A stretch of DNA of 64,000 bases from positions 1,203,501-1,267,500 of the forward strand of contig WPIO01000097.1 in the NCBI GenBank assembly GCA_009760855.2, read 5' to 3'. The notes beneath the pieces were generated by a model. That model worked only from the letters and a program-made list of their open reading frames with translations, did no database searches and was not told the origin of the DNA. Both the position numbers and the translations under genes were made by a program. This DNA is from Cristatella mucedo. Its lineage: Eukaryota > Bryozoa > Phylactolaemata > Cristatellidae. Of this stretch, positions 54,815-64,000 are shown one piece after another; the first letter of the stretch is position 1; every line of letters starts with the position of its first letter.

Positions 54815-56950
54815 GTGAACTTTGCGCCCTCGCCCAGACGGCCTATGGTTTACCAAAGGCATTAAACTAGCCAGGTCTACTAAGCAAAAGCTTGAAAAAG
54901 CATGCAAAAGATGAGGACCGACTGTCCATCGACAGGCATATGAAGACTGCTGTAGGTCGTACCAATCGATCCTAGCAAAGGCCAAGTCCAGCTTCTATAG
55001 AAACATTGCTGAATCACTGATGCACATTCTAAAAATGCTGATGTCGACGATAAACCATCTCCTCAACCGCTCCCAGATTAGCTCCTTACCTTATGATCCT
55101 TGCGATGATCTAGCCGATCGCTTGTCTCGACTCTTTGTGCAAAAGATAGACAAGATCAGGGAATCCATCCCTGCGATGACAAACTCCCCACTAGAATGCT
55201 GTTCTTCGGTTCCTGGCTGCACCTCAATGTCTGCATTTAAGCAGGTCACTAGTGATCTAGTCCTAAAGTTCGTATCGCAATCAAAGAAGACAACAAGTCC
55301 TCTGGACCCTATTCCCACTGTCCTGCTCCTACGTTGCATTGATCTGCTGCTGCCATGCATAGCTAACATAATTAGGGAGCTGATATTCATATTCAGCTGA
55401 TCCGCAGGGAATCCATCCATGCGGATCAGCTGAACTCATATATCGAAACCTCACACCTTGCTAGTAAGTTCCAGTCTGGCTTAAGAGCTAATCACTCCAC
55501 AGAGTCAGCATTGCTTAGGGTATACAACGACCTACTTAGGAATGCAGACATAGGTAGAGTGTCTCTGCTTATTTTGCTCGATCTTTCGGCAGCTTTTGAT
55601 ACCATCGATCACAAAGTACTTCTAGAGCGCCTCTCATCTCGCCTGGGCATCACTGGCACTGCTCTGCAGTGGTTCGGGTCCTATCTCAGTGGTAGACTCC
55701 AGAGTATTGACGTGAATGGACAAAGATCATCTGAAGTACCTCTAAAATATGGAGTAACTCAGGGCTCAGTGCGAGGTCCGGTTCTTTTTACGGTTTATAC
55801 TCTCCCTTTTGCTGATGTGATTGCCAAGCACAATCTAGGCTTTCACTTCTATGCGGATGACACTCAGTTGTACCTTTGCTTTGATCTCTCCCAACCTTCG
55901 AGCACCTCAAATTCTCTCAACTCACTTGCTGTATGCATTGATGACATCCGCACATGGATGGCAGAAAATTTTCTAAAATTAAACGATGATAAAACTAACT
56001 TACTAGTTTTGGGCAAACCAAGTGTGATTCAGAAATTCGAAAGGCTGACTCAAAATTGGCTCTGCCAGCATATCTCCTGTCGAATCAGCTCAAAATCTAG
56101 GTTCATGTTCTAAAGTGACCTCTCGTTAGACGACCACATCAGCTCCACAATAAAATCTGCCTACTTTCAGCTACATACTATTGCTAAAATTCGGGCTTTT
56201 TTAGATAGGGATACCACGTCTAAGTTGGTCCACGCATTCGTGACATTCCATCTCGACTTCTGTTACTCGCTGCTTGCTGGCCTACCGGCATGTGCAATCT
56301 GGCGATTACAGCTGGTGCAAAACTCGCGACTAGGCTTGTCTGTCGTGAGCGTCGCAGTTGCCACATCACACCACTTCTCGCCGACCTGCACTGGCTACCC
56401 GTCAAGCAACGGATCGACTTCAAGGTTTTGTCGCTCACTTTTAGGTCACTTCATTCTTTGGCTCCAGCCTATCTCTCAGATCTACTCTTCCACCAGGCCA
56501 AGCATCGTACGACCCGCTTTTTGGAATCCAACAGTCTACCAATACTTCGTACAAACCTCAAATCCTTTGGAGACTGTGCATTTAGTTCGTATGCTCCCAA
56601 AGCCTGGAATTCCCTTCCGACTTGCGTCAGAACATTCCCTGGCTTGACCACATTTAAAAAGAACTTAAAAACACACTTTTTTAGGACAGCATTAAGTAGG
56701 TCCTTGTGATTCGTCCTTCATGTGCTTATGCGTGCTCACACTGTGCATGCTGCCACTAACCACATTTGCATGCTGACCCTATGCATGTCACCCCTAACCA
56801 TGCTATTCATGTTGTTTATCAAGCATGATATTACTCACGAATCAATCGCGTTTCCCTTTGCAGCAAATTTAAAGCGCCTAGGAAGAGATTGAGTTATCTG
56901 AGGGCGCTTCATCAAGTGCATTATTATTATTATTATTATCATTATTATTA
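54815..56950 (+). mobile_element. LINE family A, plus strand, with internal deletion
   Basis: It runs from the endonuclease-RT linker (CGCCCTCGCCCAGACGGCC at 54826) to the tail hairpin (56870-56915) and (TTA)n at 56950. Coding blocks: MSTINHLLNRSQISSLPYDP and FVSQSKKTTSPLDPIPTV (55020-55400), LLILLDLSAAFDTIDHKVLL, HFYADDTQLYLCFD and FLKLNDDKTNLLVLGKPS (55511-56113), then HWLPVKQRIDFKVLSLTF to RTALSRSL (56290-56709). The segment of about 60 codons before VADQLNSY, around NYRPVSLLPF in other copies, is missing. It is replaced at 55392-55434 by a perfect palindromic junction. Frameshifts near 56050-56290 mean it is non-functional. Confidence 0.9.
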
Positions 56951-57044
56951 ATAATGCTAAAAAAACCCAGTTTGAATAGTTGACGATTTCTAGGATACAA
57001 AATCGAAGCGATCTTGGAAAAATCCTAAATAAAACATGAACAAA

Positions 57045-57190
57045 TAAACAAGGCCAGGTGATTCAGCAGCCTCATTTATATAGCCACAGAAGAACCCGAA
57101 ACTGGAAATCGCCGCCGCTGCAGGGGCTGTAAGGATCGCCCGCTGTACTCGCACCCGCGCCACTCGCTCCCACGACGTCACGGGTCATGA
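57045..57190 (-). mobile_element. SINE S2, minus strand, partial
   Basis: GGTGATTCAGCAGCCTCATT, TATATAGCCACAGAAGAACC, then GC-rich sequence without a clear tRNA head. Confidence 0.6.
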
Positions 57191-57199
57191 AGATTGAGC

Positions 57200-57545
57200 A
57201 GCTAATCCTGGACTTGCGTCACGACATCCCCTGACTTGAACAAATTTTAAAATAAACTAAAAACGCACATATTTGTCACAGCATTCAGTGTGTATATGTG
57301 ATTCGTTCTGTACCCGCTTGTGTGTGCTGACAGCGTGCCTACTGCCACTAACCATATTTGCATGCTGACCCATCGCATGTCACCCCTAACCATGCTATGC
57401 TTGTTGTCATTGAGCATGCTATTACTAACCATTCGATCTTACTTCATTTGCACCAAATGTAAAGTGCCTAGATAGAGATTTGAGTCCTCGCGAGGCGAAA
57501 TATCAAGTGTACTATTTTTATTATTATTATTATTATTATTAATAC
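57200..57545 (+). mobile_element. LINE family A 3' end
   Basis: The end of the coding region in broken frames (AACTAAAAACGCACATATTT), 3' UTR (CATATTTGCATGCTGACCCA, ATGTCACCCCTAACCATGC), then the hairpin with CCTAGATAGAGATTTGAG and the (TTA)n tail (57518-57545). Confidence 0.8.
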
Positions 57546-58631
57546 CCTGAGGCTTCAATTGTTGCTAGCCAAGGAGATAGATCACTGCTACCGTTTGCAG
57601 TACTTGAATTCAGAGATTCTGTCCAAGCGATTCGGAGGACTGCCTCGGAGCGCCTGAAAGCGACTTAAATTCGGCGCGGGACGAGCGACTCGTGGCTAAT
57701 CTACCGCCAGTTTTCTTGACCTCGGGGCATGAAATAGGGGAGGCGTTCACAAGGCTGGCTTCAGTTAAAGTCGGGCGGTCGGCCAATTTTAGCAAGGCCT
57801 TTGTCATCGCTAACAAGTCAAGGGCTCCGTCAAGAATTGTGTCGCGTATTATTTAGGGGCGTATTGCTTGTTGAGCGCCGCGCATTCCGCGGGCACATTT
57901 TCACAGCGGCGCCAGGGTTGCGGTAGGTGCTTGAGGTAGGTATTTCCGCGGGCGTATTGCTTGAGCGAGAGCTGAGCTGAGCTGAGCGTCTTGAATGAAT
58001 GCAATACACACTGGACCTGCATCTCCTACTTTGTCTGGGCTTCCTGTAGGTAAGAGATGGCCAGTTAACGAACCCTGGAAGACGTTGCGGCATCCATGAA
58101 CGGTATTTGAATGACAATAGCGCAAGGATAAAAGGCATACACGACAGCACCAGATAGTTTAGTCACTAAGAGCAGGGGAAGCTAGTATGCCAGATGGCTC
58201 AGGGGCAGATGAACAATACCGACAGGGCGGAAACATGTAGCAACCATTGAACGTTGTTAAGCATGTAATTTCTTACTCAATGAAGGAAACAACTGGTAAG
58301 CTTCAAAATATGCGTCATGGCTGTCTCAGACTCTGAGTTTGACGCGCTCGCCACAACTTCCGATTTTCGAAACGTTCCAGACCGGTCAGACAGCCCGAGT
58401 CTCACTTATTAGACCGGAAACTTGACAATTTAATTTCAGCGCAGCAATCGCGGCTTTCGTCCGGCAGCTTGACGGATGGAATGCAACTCAGCTAATCTGC
58501 GCCAACTTGGCGAACTTGGGACATAAAGATATTCCATTTATTAATCCCTCTGACAGTGTATAAAGGAATTTTTTAATTTAGAAAATATTTAGCCGAAGCG
58601 GTCAGCAGTCAATCCAGCAGCAGTCGCGTGC
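57546..58631. other. No gene recognised
   Basis: Short frames only (57610-57816 and 57830-58150 on the minus strand) without motifs. A small GAGCTGAGCTGAGC repeat occurs near 57970. Confidence 0.4.
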
Positions 58632-58830
58632 CGCCCTGGCTTGGCCCAGGGGTCAAGGTGCTCGCTCACTTTATGGCAGAGGTCAAGGTGCTCGCTCACT
58701 TTATGGCAGAGGTCAAGGTGCTCGCCTTAGACGACCGAGAGCGTGGGTTCGAGTTCTACGGCATATGGGAAGCGCCTAGTCAGAGATTCAGTTTTTCTAG
58801 GACACTATACAAAATCAATTGTATATATTT
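58632..58830 (+). mobile_element. SINE S1 with an internal 30-bp tandem duplication
   Basis: The head CTGGCTTGGCCCAGGGGTC is followed by two copies of a 30-base unit starting GGTCAAGGTGCTCGC (58651-58680 and 58681-58710) and a third partial copy. Then the B-box GTGGGTTCGAGTTCTACGG and the tail GGGAAGCGCCTAGTCAGAG. The duplicated part covers the region just after the A-box. Confidence 0.8.
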
Positions 58831-58859
58831 ATTTTTTGTAGTTATTCGATGACTCTCGT

Positions 58860-59038
58860 CGCTTAGCTGCACTCCTTAGCGACCTAAAGTCCCTTGGAGA
58901 CCTAAATCTAGTTGCTGTGCACTTACAGCTAGGAAATCCCTGTCACCTGACCTCACAAAATTCTCCGACTTGATGACATTTAAGGTGAAGCTGCAAAGCC
59001 AGCCGCTCCTAGCAGTACATGCTTCGTCCATTTGAACC
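58860..59038 (+). mobile_element. Old LINE C-terminal scrap
   Basis: AAAGTCCCTTGGAGACCTAA, CACCTGACCTCACAAAATTC and TTGATGACATTTAAGGTGAA resemble the LKSFGD and DLTTFKxNLK coding part. Heavily decayed. Confidence 0.5.
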
Positions 59039-59219
59039 GCCCTGCTGCGTTCCTGAATTACGTAAGTATGCATGCTATCAGATTAATCAGTTGAAATCAC
59101 ATCTTTTCAGCCAGTGTGAACTGGCAGTGACAAGAATGAAATTAATTTCTCTTAGCTATGAAGTCAATACACAAATAATAATAATACTGCCGTGCCCGCA
59201 TGAAGTACGTGGCTGCTGT

Positions 59220-59647
59220 TTACTGTCGCCATTCAAGCGAGCGAATGTCGGCGGAAGTTCGACGCTCGCTCGCTCGCTTTGAAGCTTCAGTTTACAAAGA
59301 CGCGGCTGGGAAATGTCAGCCCCCAGTCTGAGACTTTGCTGACGCTTCCGTTCGGTGTTCGCAGCTCAGCCCACGGCGCATCTGTTCAGATCGGCTTTCC
59401 CTTCACCGCGGGGAGCTTGCCTCGTTCGTTACGGCGCGTGCCTTGCGCGCGTACCTTCAAGCGAATCAGCACGCGTTACCGAGCTAGCGGCTTAACTAAC
59501 CGTCGGCGGTCGCGAGAGCCGTCACTGCGCGAGAGCCAGCCACGCTCGCTGGCCCTCGTGGCTTTATAGCGTCGGCGAGTGTCGCGCGCGTGAGAGAGAG
59601 AGGGAGAGAGAGAGGGAGAGAGAGAGAGAGAGAGAGAGGGAGAGGGG

Positions 59648-59697
<50 letters not shown>

Positions 59698-60420
59698 AGC
59701 GGCGACGCGCAAAGCGAGTCGCCGGCCCCTCCCGCGACATCGACGGCGGGAGCAAGTCCAAGCGCTGCGGCGAAGCTGCGGGCACCGGCCGCCGGCCGGC
59801 CGGCCGGCCGACGGGCCAGGCATCGCATTACCGCGGTGACTGCGGCGGCCGCAGGTGTCGGCCGCCGCGGAGACGCCAGCCAATGGCGACGGCCTAATTG
59901 TAGAGCAGGCGCTGTTGTGTATGCGACTGCTCGGCTTTTTTTAACGATCAGAACAGACAGCGGCAGATGCACAGGCGTGCTCCCGCGGCGCGCAGACAGC
60001 TGGCCGGAGCAGTCGATGCCAGCGGCCTTTCCCGCGCCGACGGCTTTCCATACTCGGGCCGCCGCTCGGCCGTCGAACGAGCCGTCGCCGCCGCCGGCCT
60101 GCTGTCAGAGTGGGCGCACGACCGCCGCCACCGCCGCCGGACCGTCGGACAATGAAGAAGCTCTGCAGAGGCCGGACGCCAGACGTCAGCTCGGAGGGGT
60201 ACCTCGACAGCAGTCGACAAGTGAACGTGGAGGCGAGTGCCTCGTCTCGGGCTTTGCTCGCCGCCGCCGCCGCCGCCGCCGCCTCCGCATTCGTCTGAGA
60301 GGGGCCGCACCGCCGGCCGCGCGCATTCAGGGCGGGGTGGACTAGAGGGCCGAGAAAGCGGCGAGGCGCCTGCTGGAGGCCTCGCGCTCCGTCGCTTGTG
60401 CTCCTACGTACTCCTTGGCG

Positions 60421-60452
<32 letters not shown>

Positions 60453-60840
60453 CTCCCTGATGCCACCGCCGACTGTGCAGTAGAGAATCAACCGAGCGGT
60501 TCGTAGCGGAGCTCTGCTCCCGAGCTCTCGCCAGGCGCCACTTCGCCAGAATTCGCGCTCGTCCGAGCGGAAGCCGAACGAGAGAGTGGGCCTAGCGGCC
60601 GGGCCGCAGAGCGGAAATCATGGCGGCTGAGCGCCTCCTCCTTGCCCGCTGCGGCGCCGCTGCAGCGCTGGGGCATGGCGGCTTCATTCTGCGGCGGTCT
60701 CCTCCTAGAAGCAGCTCCGGTCGACAGCTCGACTCGATGCGAGCCCCGATGAGTCGTCTGCGGCGTAGGAAGGGTAGTTCGAAGCTCGCGCAAAGCCCCT
60801 CGTGAAGAATGCAAAGCCGCGAAGAAAGAAAGGTCGAGCC
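59220..60840 (+). promoter_or_regulatory. CpG-rich island with GA and GCC repeats
   Basis: Strongly CpG-rich. It contains a GA array (59590-59697), a CCAAT-type GCCAATGGCG at 59879, and CGCCGCC runs at 60258-60283 and 60422-60451. Possible start codons include an ATG at 60150 (MKKLCRGRTPDVSSE) and one in good context at 60620 (ATGGCGGCTGAGCGC, 61 codons). Neither has a clear donor or known domain. Likely a promoter and 5' exon region. Strand uncertain. Confidence 0.4.
59590..59697. repeat. (GA)n microsatellite in the CpG island
   Basis: About 108 bases of GA with G-rich interruptions. Confidence 0.95.
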
Positions 60841-60847
60841 AAACGCC

Positions 60848-61012
60848 GAGCTGATTTGGTCCAGCGACGTCAAGGTGCCCGACGCCCCGGGGACCGAGGT
60901 CTGGCTGAGGTCGTGGGCTCTAGCCCGGAGGCATATGTGAAGCGCCTAAATGGTGATTAAGTTCTCTTAGGGCGCTATACAAATTAATTTTATTTATTTA
61001 TTAATTTATGTA
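60848..61012 (+). mobile_element. SINE S1, complete
   Basis: Head GAGCTGATTTGGTCCAGCG, body GAGGTCTGGCTGAGGTCGTG, B-box GGGCTCTAGCCCGGAGG, tail GTGAAGCGCCTAAATGGTGA ... TCTTAGGGCGCTATACAAAT, then an AT-rich end. An S2 on the opposite strand follows directly. Confidence 0.85.
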
Positions 61013-61015
61013 ACT

Positions 61016-61215
61016 CAGCAGCACATTTTACGCAGCGGAAGAAGAGGCTGAGAGCACGCTGTCACCGCCGCTTGCCTTGGGCTACAGTGGATCGTCCGTT
61101 ACAGGCCTTGGTGATCACCCGTTGCCATCCTTTATTGCCCACTGCAGGACTCAAACCGACGACCTGGTGTGCTAAAAAAGGGAGCACCCTACTCCTGGGA
61201 GGTAAGACCTAGGGG
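61016..61215 (-). mobile_element. SINE S2, minus strand
   Basis: AACTCAGCAGCACATTTTAC, CCATCCTTTATTGCCCACTG, B-box complement GGACTCAAACCGACGACC, and A-box complement CCTGGGAGGTAAGACC. Minus-strand S2 with a somewhat diverged 3' end. Confidence 0.65.
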
Positions 61216-61461
61216 CAGACATTGGGCCACTCGCTAGGGTAATTAAGCCTAATGAATTCTTCTTTGCATGAATCCGCTCGAGTTTCGATGAGCGAGTTCG
61301 GCCTTCACATCTGTCTAAGGCGCTCGCTATCCACGACGAAAAGTTGAGGACGTCACTGAATCACTACTCCGTCGCTTCTCTGACGGCGAAGCACCGCCAG
61401 TCGGGAACGACTCGCTCGGTAATCGCTAGCCGTGCAGTAGTGACCAAAACCGAAACTGTTT

Positions 61462-62015
61462 CAGCAAGTAACGGATTGACTTCAAGGTTTTGTCGCTCAC
61501 TTTTAGGTCTCTTCATTCTATGGCTCCAGCCTATCTTTCAGATATACTACCCCATCAGGCAAAGCATCGTACCACTCGCTTTTCGGAATCCAACAGTCTA
61601 GAAATACCTCGTACAAACCTTAAATCCTTTGGAGACCGTGCATTTAGCTCGTATGCTCCCACAGCCTGGAACTCCCTCCCGACCTGCATCAGAACATCCC
61701 CTGACCTGACCACATTTAAAAGAAACTTAAAAACATACCTATTTAGGACAGCATTTAGTGGGTCCTTGTGATTCGTCCTCGATGTGCTTATGCGTGCTGA
61801 CACTGTTCATGCTGCCACTAACCACATTTGCATGCTGACCCAGTGCATGTAACCCCTAACCATGTTATTCATTTTGTTTGTTTTTCAAGCATGATTTTAC
61901 TTACTATTCTATTGCGTATCACTTTGCAGCAAATGTAAAGCGCCTAGAAAGAGATTAAGTTCTCTGAGGGCGCTTTATCAAGTGCAATATTATTATTATT
62001 ATTATTATTATTATA
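61462..62015 (+). mobile_element. LINE family A, 5'-truncated young copy
   Basis: Starts abruptly at 61462 within the C-terminal domain, with a 93-codon open frame (61490-61771): LTFRSLHSMAPAYLSDILPH, TNLKSFGDRAFSSYAPTAW, TTFKRNLKTYLFRTAFSGSL. Then 3' UTR, hairpin (61937-61975) and (TTA)n to 62015. It is close in sequence to the copy at 40240-42044, so both probably come from one recently active lineage. Confidence 0.9.
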
Positions 62016-62129
62016 AGTAGGCGGTAGAGCGACCACAGGTACCCACCGAGGCCGCTGCTGCAAACTCCCGGAGGAAGTTTCAGTCGTTGCAGCATCAGAT
62101 TCATTGAGAGCTTTAAGCACCTAAGCGTC

Positions 62130-63830
62130 TGTAGGTGTCAAGCAGGGCTGCCACCTGTAGGGCACGCAGTCAGGTCCCGGCCGGCTCTGCGATCGCGATG
62201 CCAGCCGCGATTCTTTGGCTCGGACAAGGTCCGCGTTCATCCCTACTTTTTTTTAAAGTGCTGCCATTTCAGAAGCTCTCCGGTCACGCCCTCTTAGCCG
62301 AGTCTTACCTGCTGCACCTTCGCTCTGTGCAACGCCCTTCGCTTGCCGCGAGCAGAGGCTGACCTTCCCGCGAGATTCGGTCGCGAGGCCTATTTTTGCA
62401 TACAAAGAGCACCGGGTCCGAGCCGTTTCCTCGCCAAAGCCATTGCAGCCGAGAGAATTCTTTTCATCCCCTCGCGACAAGGGTGTAGACTAGCAGGCCG
62501 CTGCCGTCGGCCGGAAAGCGAGTTGCCTTTTATTAGCTTTGCTCGGCGCGTCGGCACACCTGTTGCGGTTGGATGGGGTGAGGAGACGCCTCTCGCGGCG
62601 GCGATTCCGGCGATCGGCGACGAGAGAAAGCCGATACCGTAGATCTAGCTAGGATTCTGCCGTCGCGTCGCGTCGCACTGGCGACCGTCCGTCGCGGCTG
62701 CGCAGAGCCAGCGCAGAGAGGCGACAGACAGGCAGACCTGCCACCGGAAAAAGCGACCTCGCTCGGTCAAATCCGCGGGGATCCGGATAGAAAGCTGGGG
62801 CGCGGTGCACGCGCGCGAGCGCGCTCCTCGAGCGCGCCCCGGCTCTCTTTTCCACAGCGGAAGAACAGGCGGGGAGGCTGGGGAAGCTCTCGCACGCTGA
62901 CGCGTTTCGTCGAGCCCCTGCGAGGCTCTCAGGTCCGTCGACCCAGTCTATCTACGGCGCTTTCTCTCGGCCGCCGCCGCCGCCGCCGCTGCTGCCGCCG
63001 CTCTTATCTCAGCGTGCTCGGCCGGCCTAGTGCATCGTCGCCTCTGCGGGGCAGAGACATTTCAATTCGCGAGAAGTAGTTCCAGTTCGCTTCGATCGGC
63101 TTTCGAGCGAGACGAACGAACGCAAGGACCAGCTGATCAGCCGATCGGCGAGGATCGGCAATGCCCACACGATCGGCTCCCTCCCCAAACGACTAGCCAA
63201 GGGAAAGCCGCCGGCGTTCGGCGGGTGTCTCCCAGATGCTCGCCGAACGCTCTTCTTCATCCTTCGTGAGCTCGCTTCACGCCAGCCCTCGCCACCCGCT
63301 GCAGCCCTGGCTGACGAATCCGTAGCCAGCGAGGCGCCTGGCGTTCCGCGAACAGGATCCTGGGTTTTTTCGCTACGCCCTCTGCGAAGGTCTACTGTTC
63401 GGCGACGGTGCCGTTCGGCGCCGCCAGCGAGTCGGAAGGCGATACTCGAGAAGTCACGCCGGCGTTAGCCGGCTGCTGTCCGCATCCATCAATTGGCCGC
63501 AACGAACGATCGCACCGCCGCTAATCGCACAAAGCACCGAGTAATTGCCCCGCGGCAGTCGCCCGATGAGCCCTGCCGCCGCCGTTGCCGATGCGATCCT
63601 CCTCGAGCTTTCGCGCTAGTTCGACGCAGCGCAGCGACGCTAGCTCCACGAAGCGACGCTAGTTCGACGCAGCGACGCTAGCTCCACGCAGCGACGCTAG
63701 CTCCACGCAGCGAGGCTAGCTCCACGCAGCGACGCTAGCTCCACGCAGCGACGCTAGCTCCACGCAGCGACGCTAGCTCTACGCAGCGACGCTAGCTCCA
63801 CGCAGCGACGCTAACTCCTGGCACGGCCGC
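62130..63830. promoter_or_regulatory. CpG-rich region
   Basis: GC- and CpG-rich with a GCC run at 62970-62998 and a TTCGTGAGC donor-like site near 63264. Several open frames on both strands, none with a recognised domain. May hold a promoter or exons of a gene continuing beyond the window. Confidence 0.35.
63631..63820. repeat. 19-bp minisatellite, about 10 units
   Basis: Unit GCAGCGACGCTAGCTCCAC, ten copies with one to four changes each (for example GAAGCG and TAGTTCGAC variants). A related half-unit precedes it at 63612. Confidence 0.95.
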
Positions 63831-64000
63831 GATCCGTACTTGCTCTTAGACCGCTGGCTGGCGCCAGCAGAGGCGCTCGGCTTTACAAAGCTTTTCGATC
63901 GCACTTGAAAACATGCCGGCACGCATGCTGTTGCACTCGGTTGAGCTATGCGTGAGAAATTTGGCTGTGGCAAGAACTCATCCGCAGATCTATTTCCACT

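Noticed and set aside
59019-59060. Exon MLRPFEPPCCVPEL with donor GTAAGT
   Set aside because: 14 codons overlapping the end of a LINE scrap, no acceptor or second exon seen.
59590-60345. 251-codon Arg/Glu then Ala-rich frame
   Set aside because: Begins in a GA microsatellite and continues in CpG-rich DNA. No domain.

Overview
This window is animal nuclear DNA, not bacterial. There are no operons, almost no long non-repeat reading frames, and GT/AG splice-like junctions around short coding pieces. It is packed with L2/CR1-like LINEs, tRNA-derived SINEs, LTR retroelements, long microsatellites and several CpG-rich islands. The one protein domain outside mobile elements that I can name is a ZU5 domain of the kind found at the C-terminus of ZO/tight-junction scaffold proteins. 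The best guess is an invertebrate metazoan. The sequence alone does not let me name the phylum.

Layout. 1-9.3 kb: stacked LINE copies, two on the minus strand then several on the plus strand, with microsatellites and a 12-bp minisatellite at 7.2 kb. 9.9-11.2 kb: a CpG-rich, promoter-like island with two strong splice donors (GT at 10475 and 10700). 11.9-12.2 kb: a CA/TA microsatellite. 13-15 kb: a short signal-peptide-like ORF and a candidate coding exon (14886-15063). 18.5-19.25 kb: a TAGG array and a CTGTCTGCGT decamer array. 19.4-20.6 kb: a ZU5-domain exon. 21.0-25.8 kb: three candidate exons, all in phase 0, whose introns hold decayed LINEs and SINEs. 27.9-30.95 kb: an LTR element with no pol. 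31.5-33.6 kb: two minus-strand LINEs. 38.1-43.8 kb: a broken Ty3/gypsy-like pol (protease, RT, RNase H, integrase) split by a young minus-strand LINE at 40.2-42.0 kb. 44-50 kb: mostly unassigned sequence with LINE and SINE fragments. 51.1-52.2 kb: a CpG island followed by a candidate first exon. 53.4-57.5 kb: LINE copies on both strands. 59.2-60.8 kb and 62.1-63.8 kb: CpG-rich islands with GCC and GA repeats and a 19-bp minisatellite.

How the parts may work together. LINE family A ends in a two-step hairpin (AAGCGCC...GGGCGCTT enclosing AGAGA...TCTCT) followed by (TTA)n. SINE family S1 has a tRNA-like head joined to nearly the same hairpin tail, so S1 is probably moved by LINE A reverse transcriptase. 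A 481-codon uninterrupted LINE A RT frame, and near-identical tails on several copies, suggest recent activity. A second LINE (family B) and a second tRNA-SINE (S2) have their own recurring 3' segments. The CpG island at 10 kb, the exon at 14.9 kb and the ZU5 exon at 19.4 kb could be one plus-strand gene, but this is inference.

Exon calls other than ZU5 rest on open frame plus splice signals only and carry low confidence. No tRNA gene, rRNA, CRISPR array or viral gene was found.
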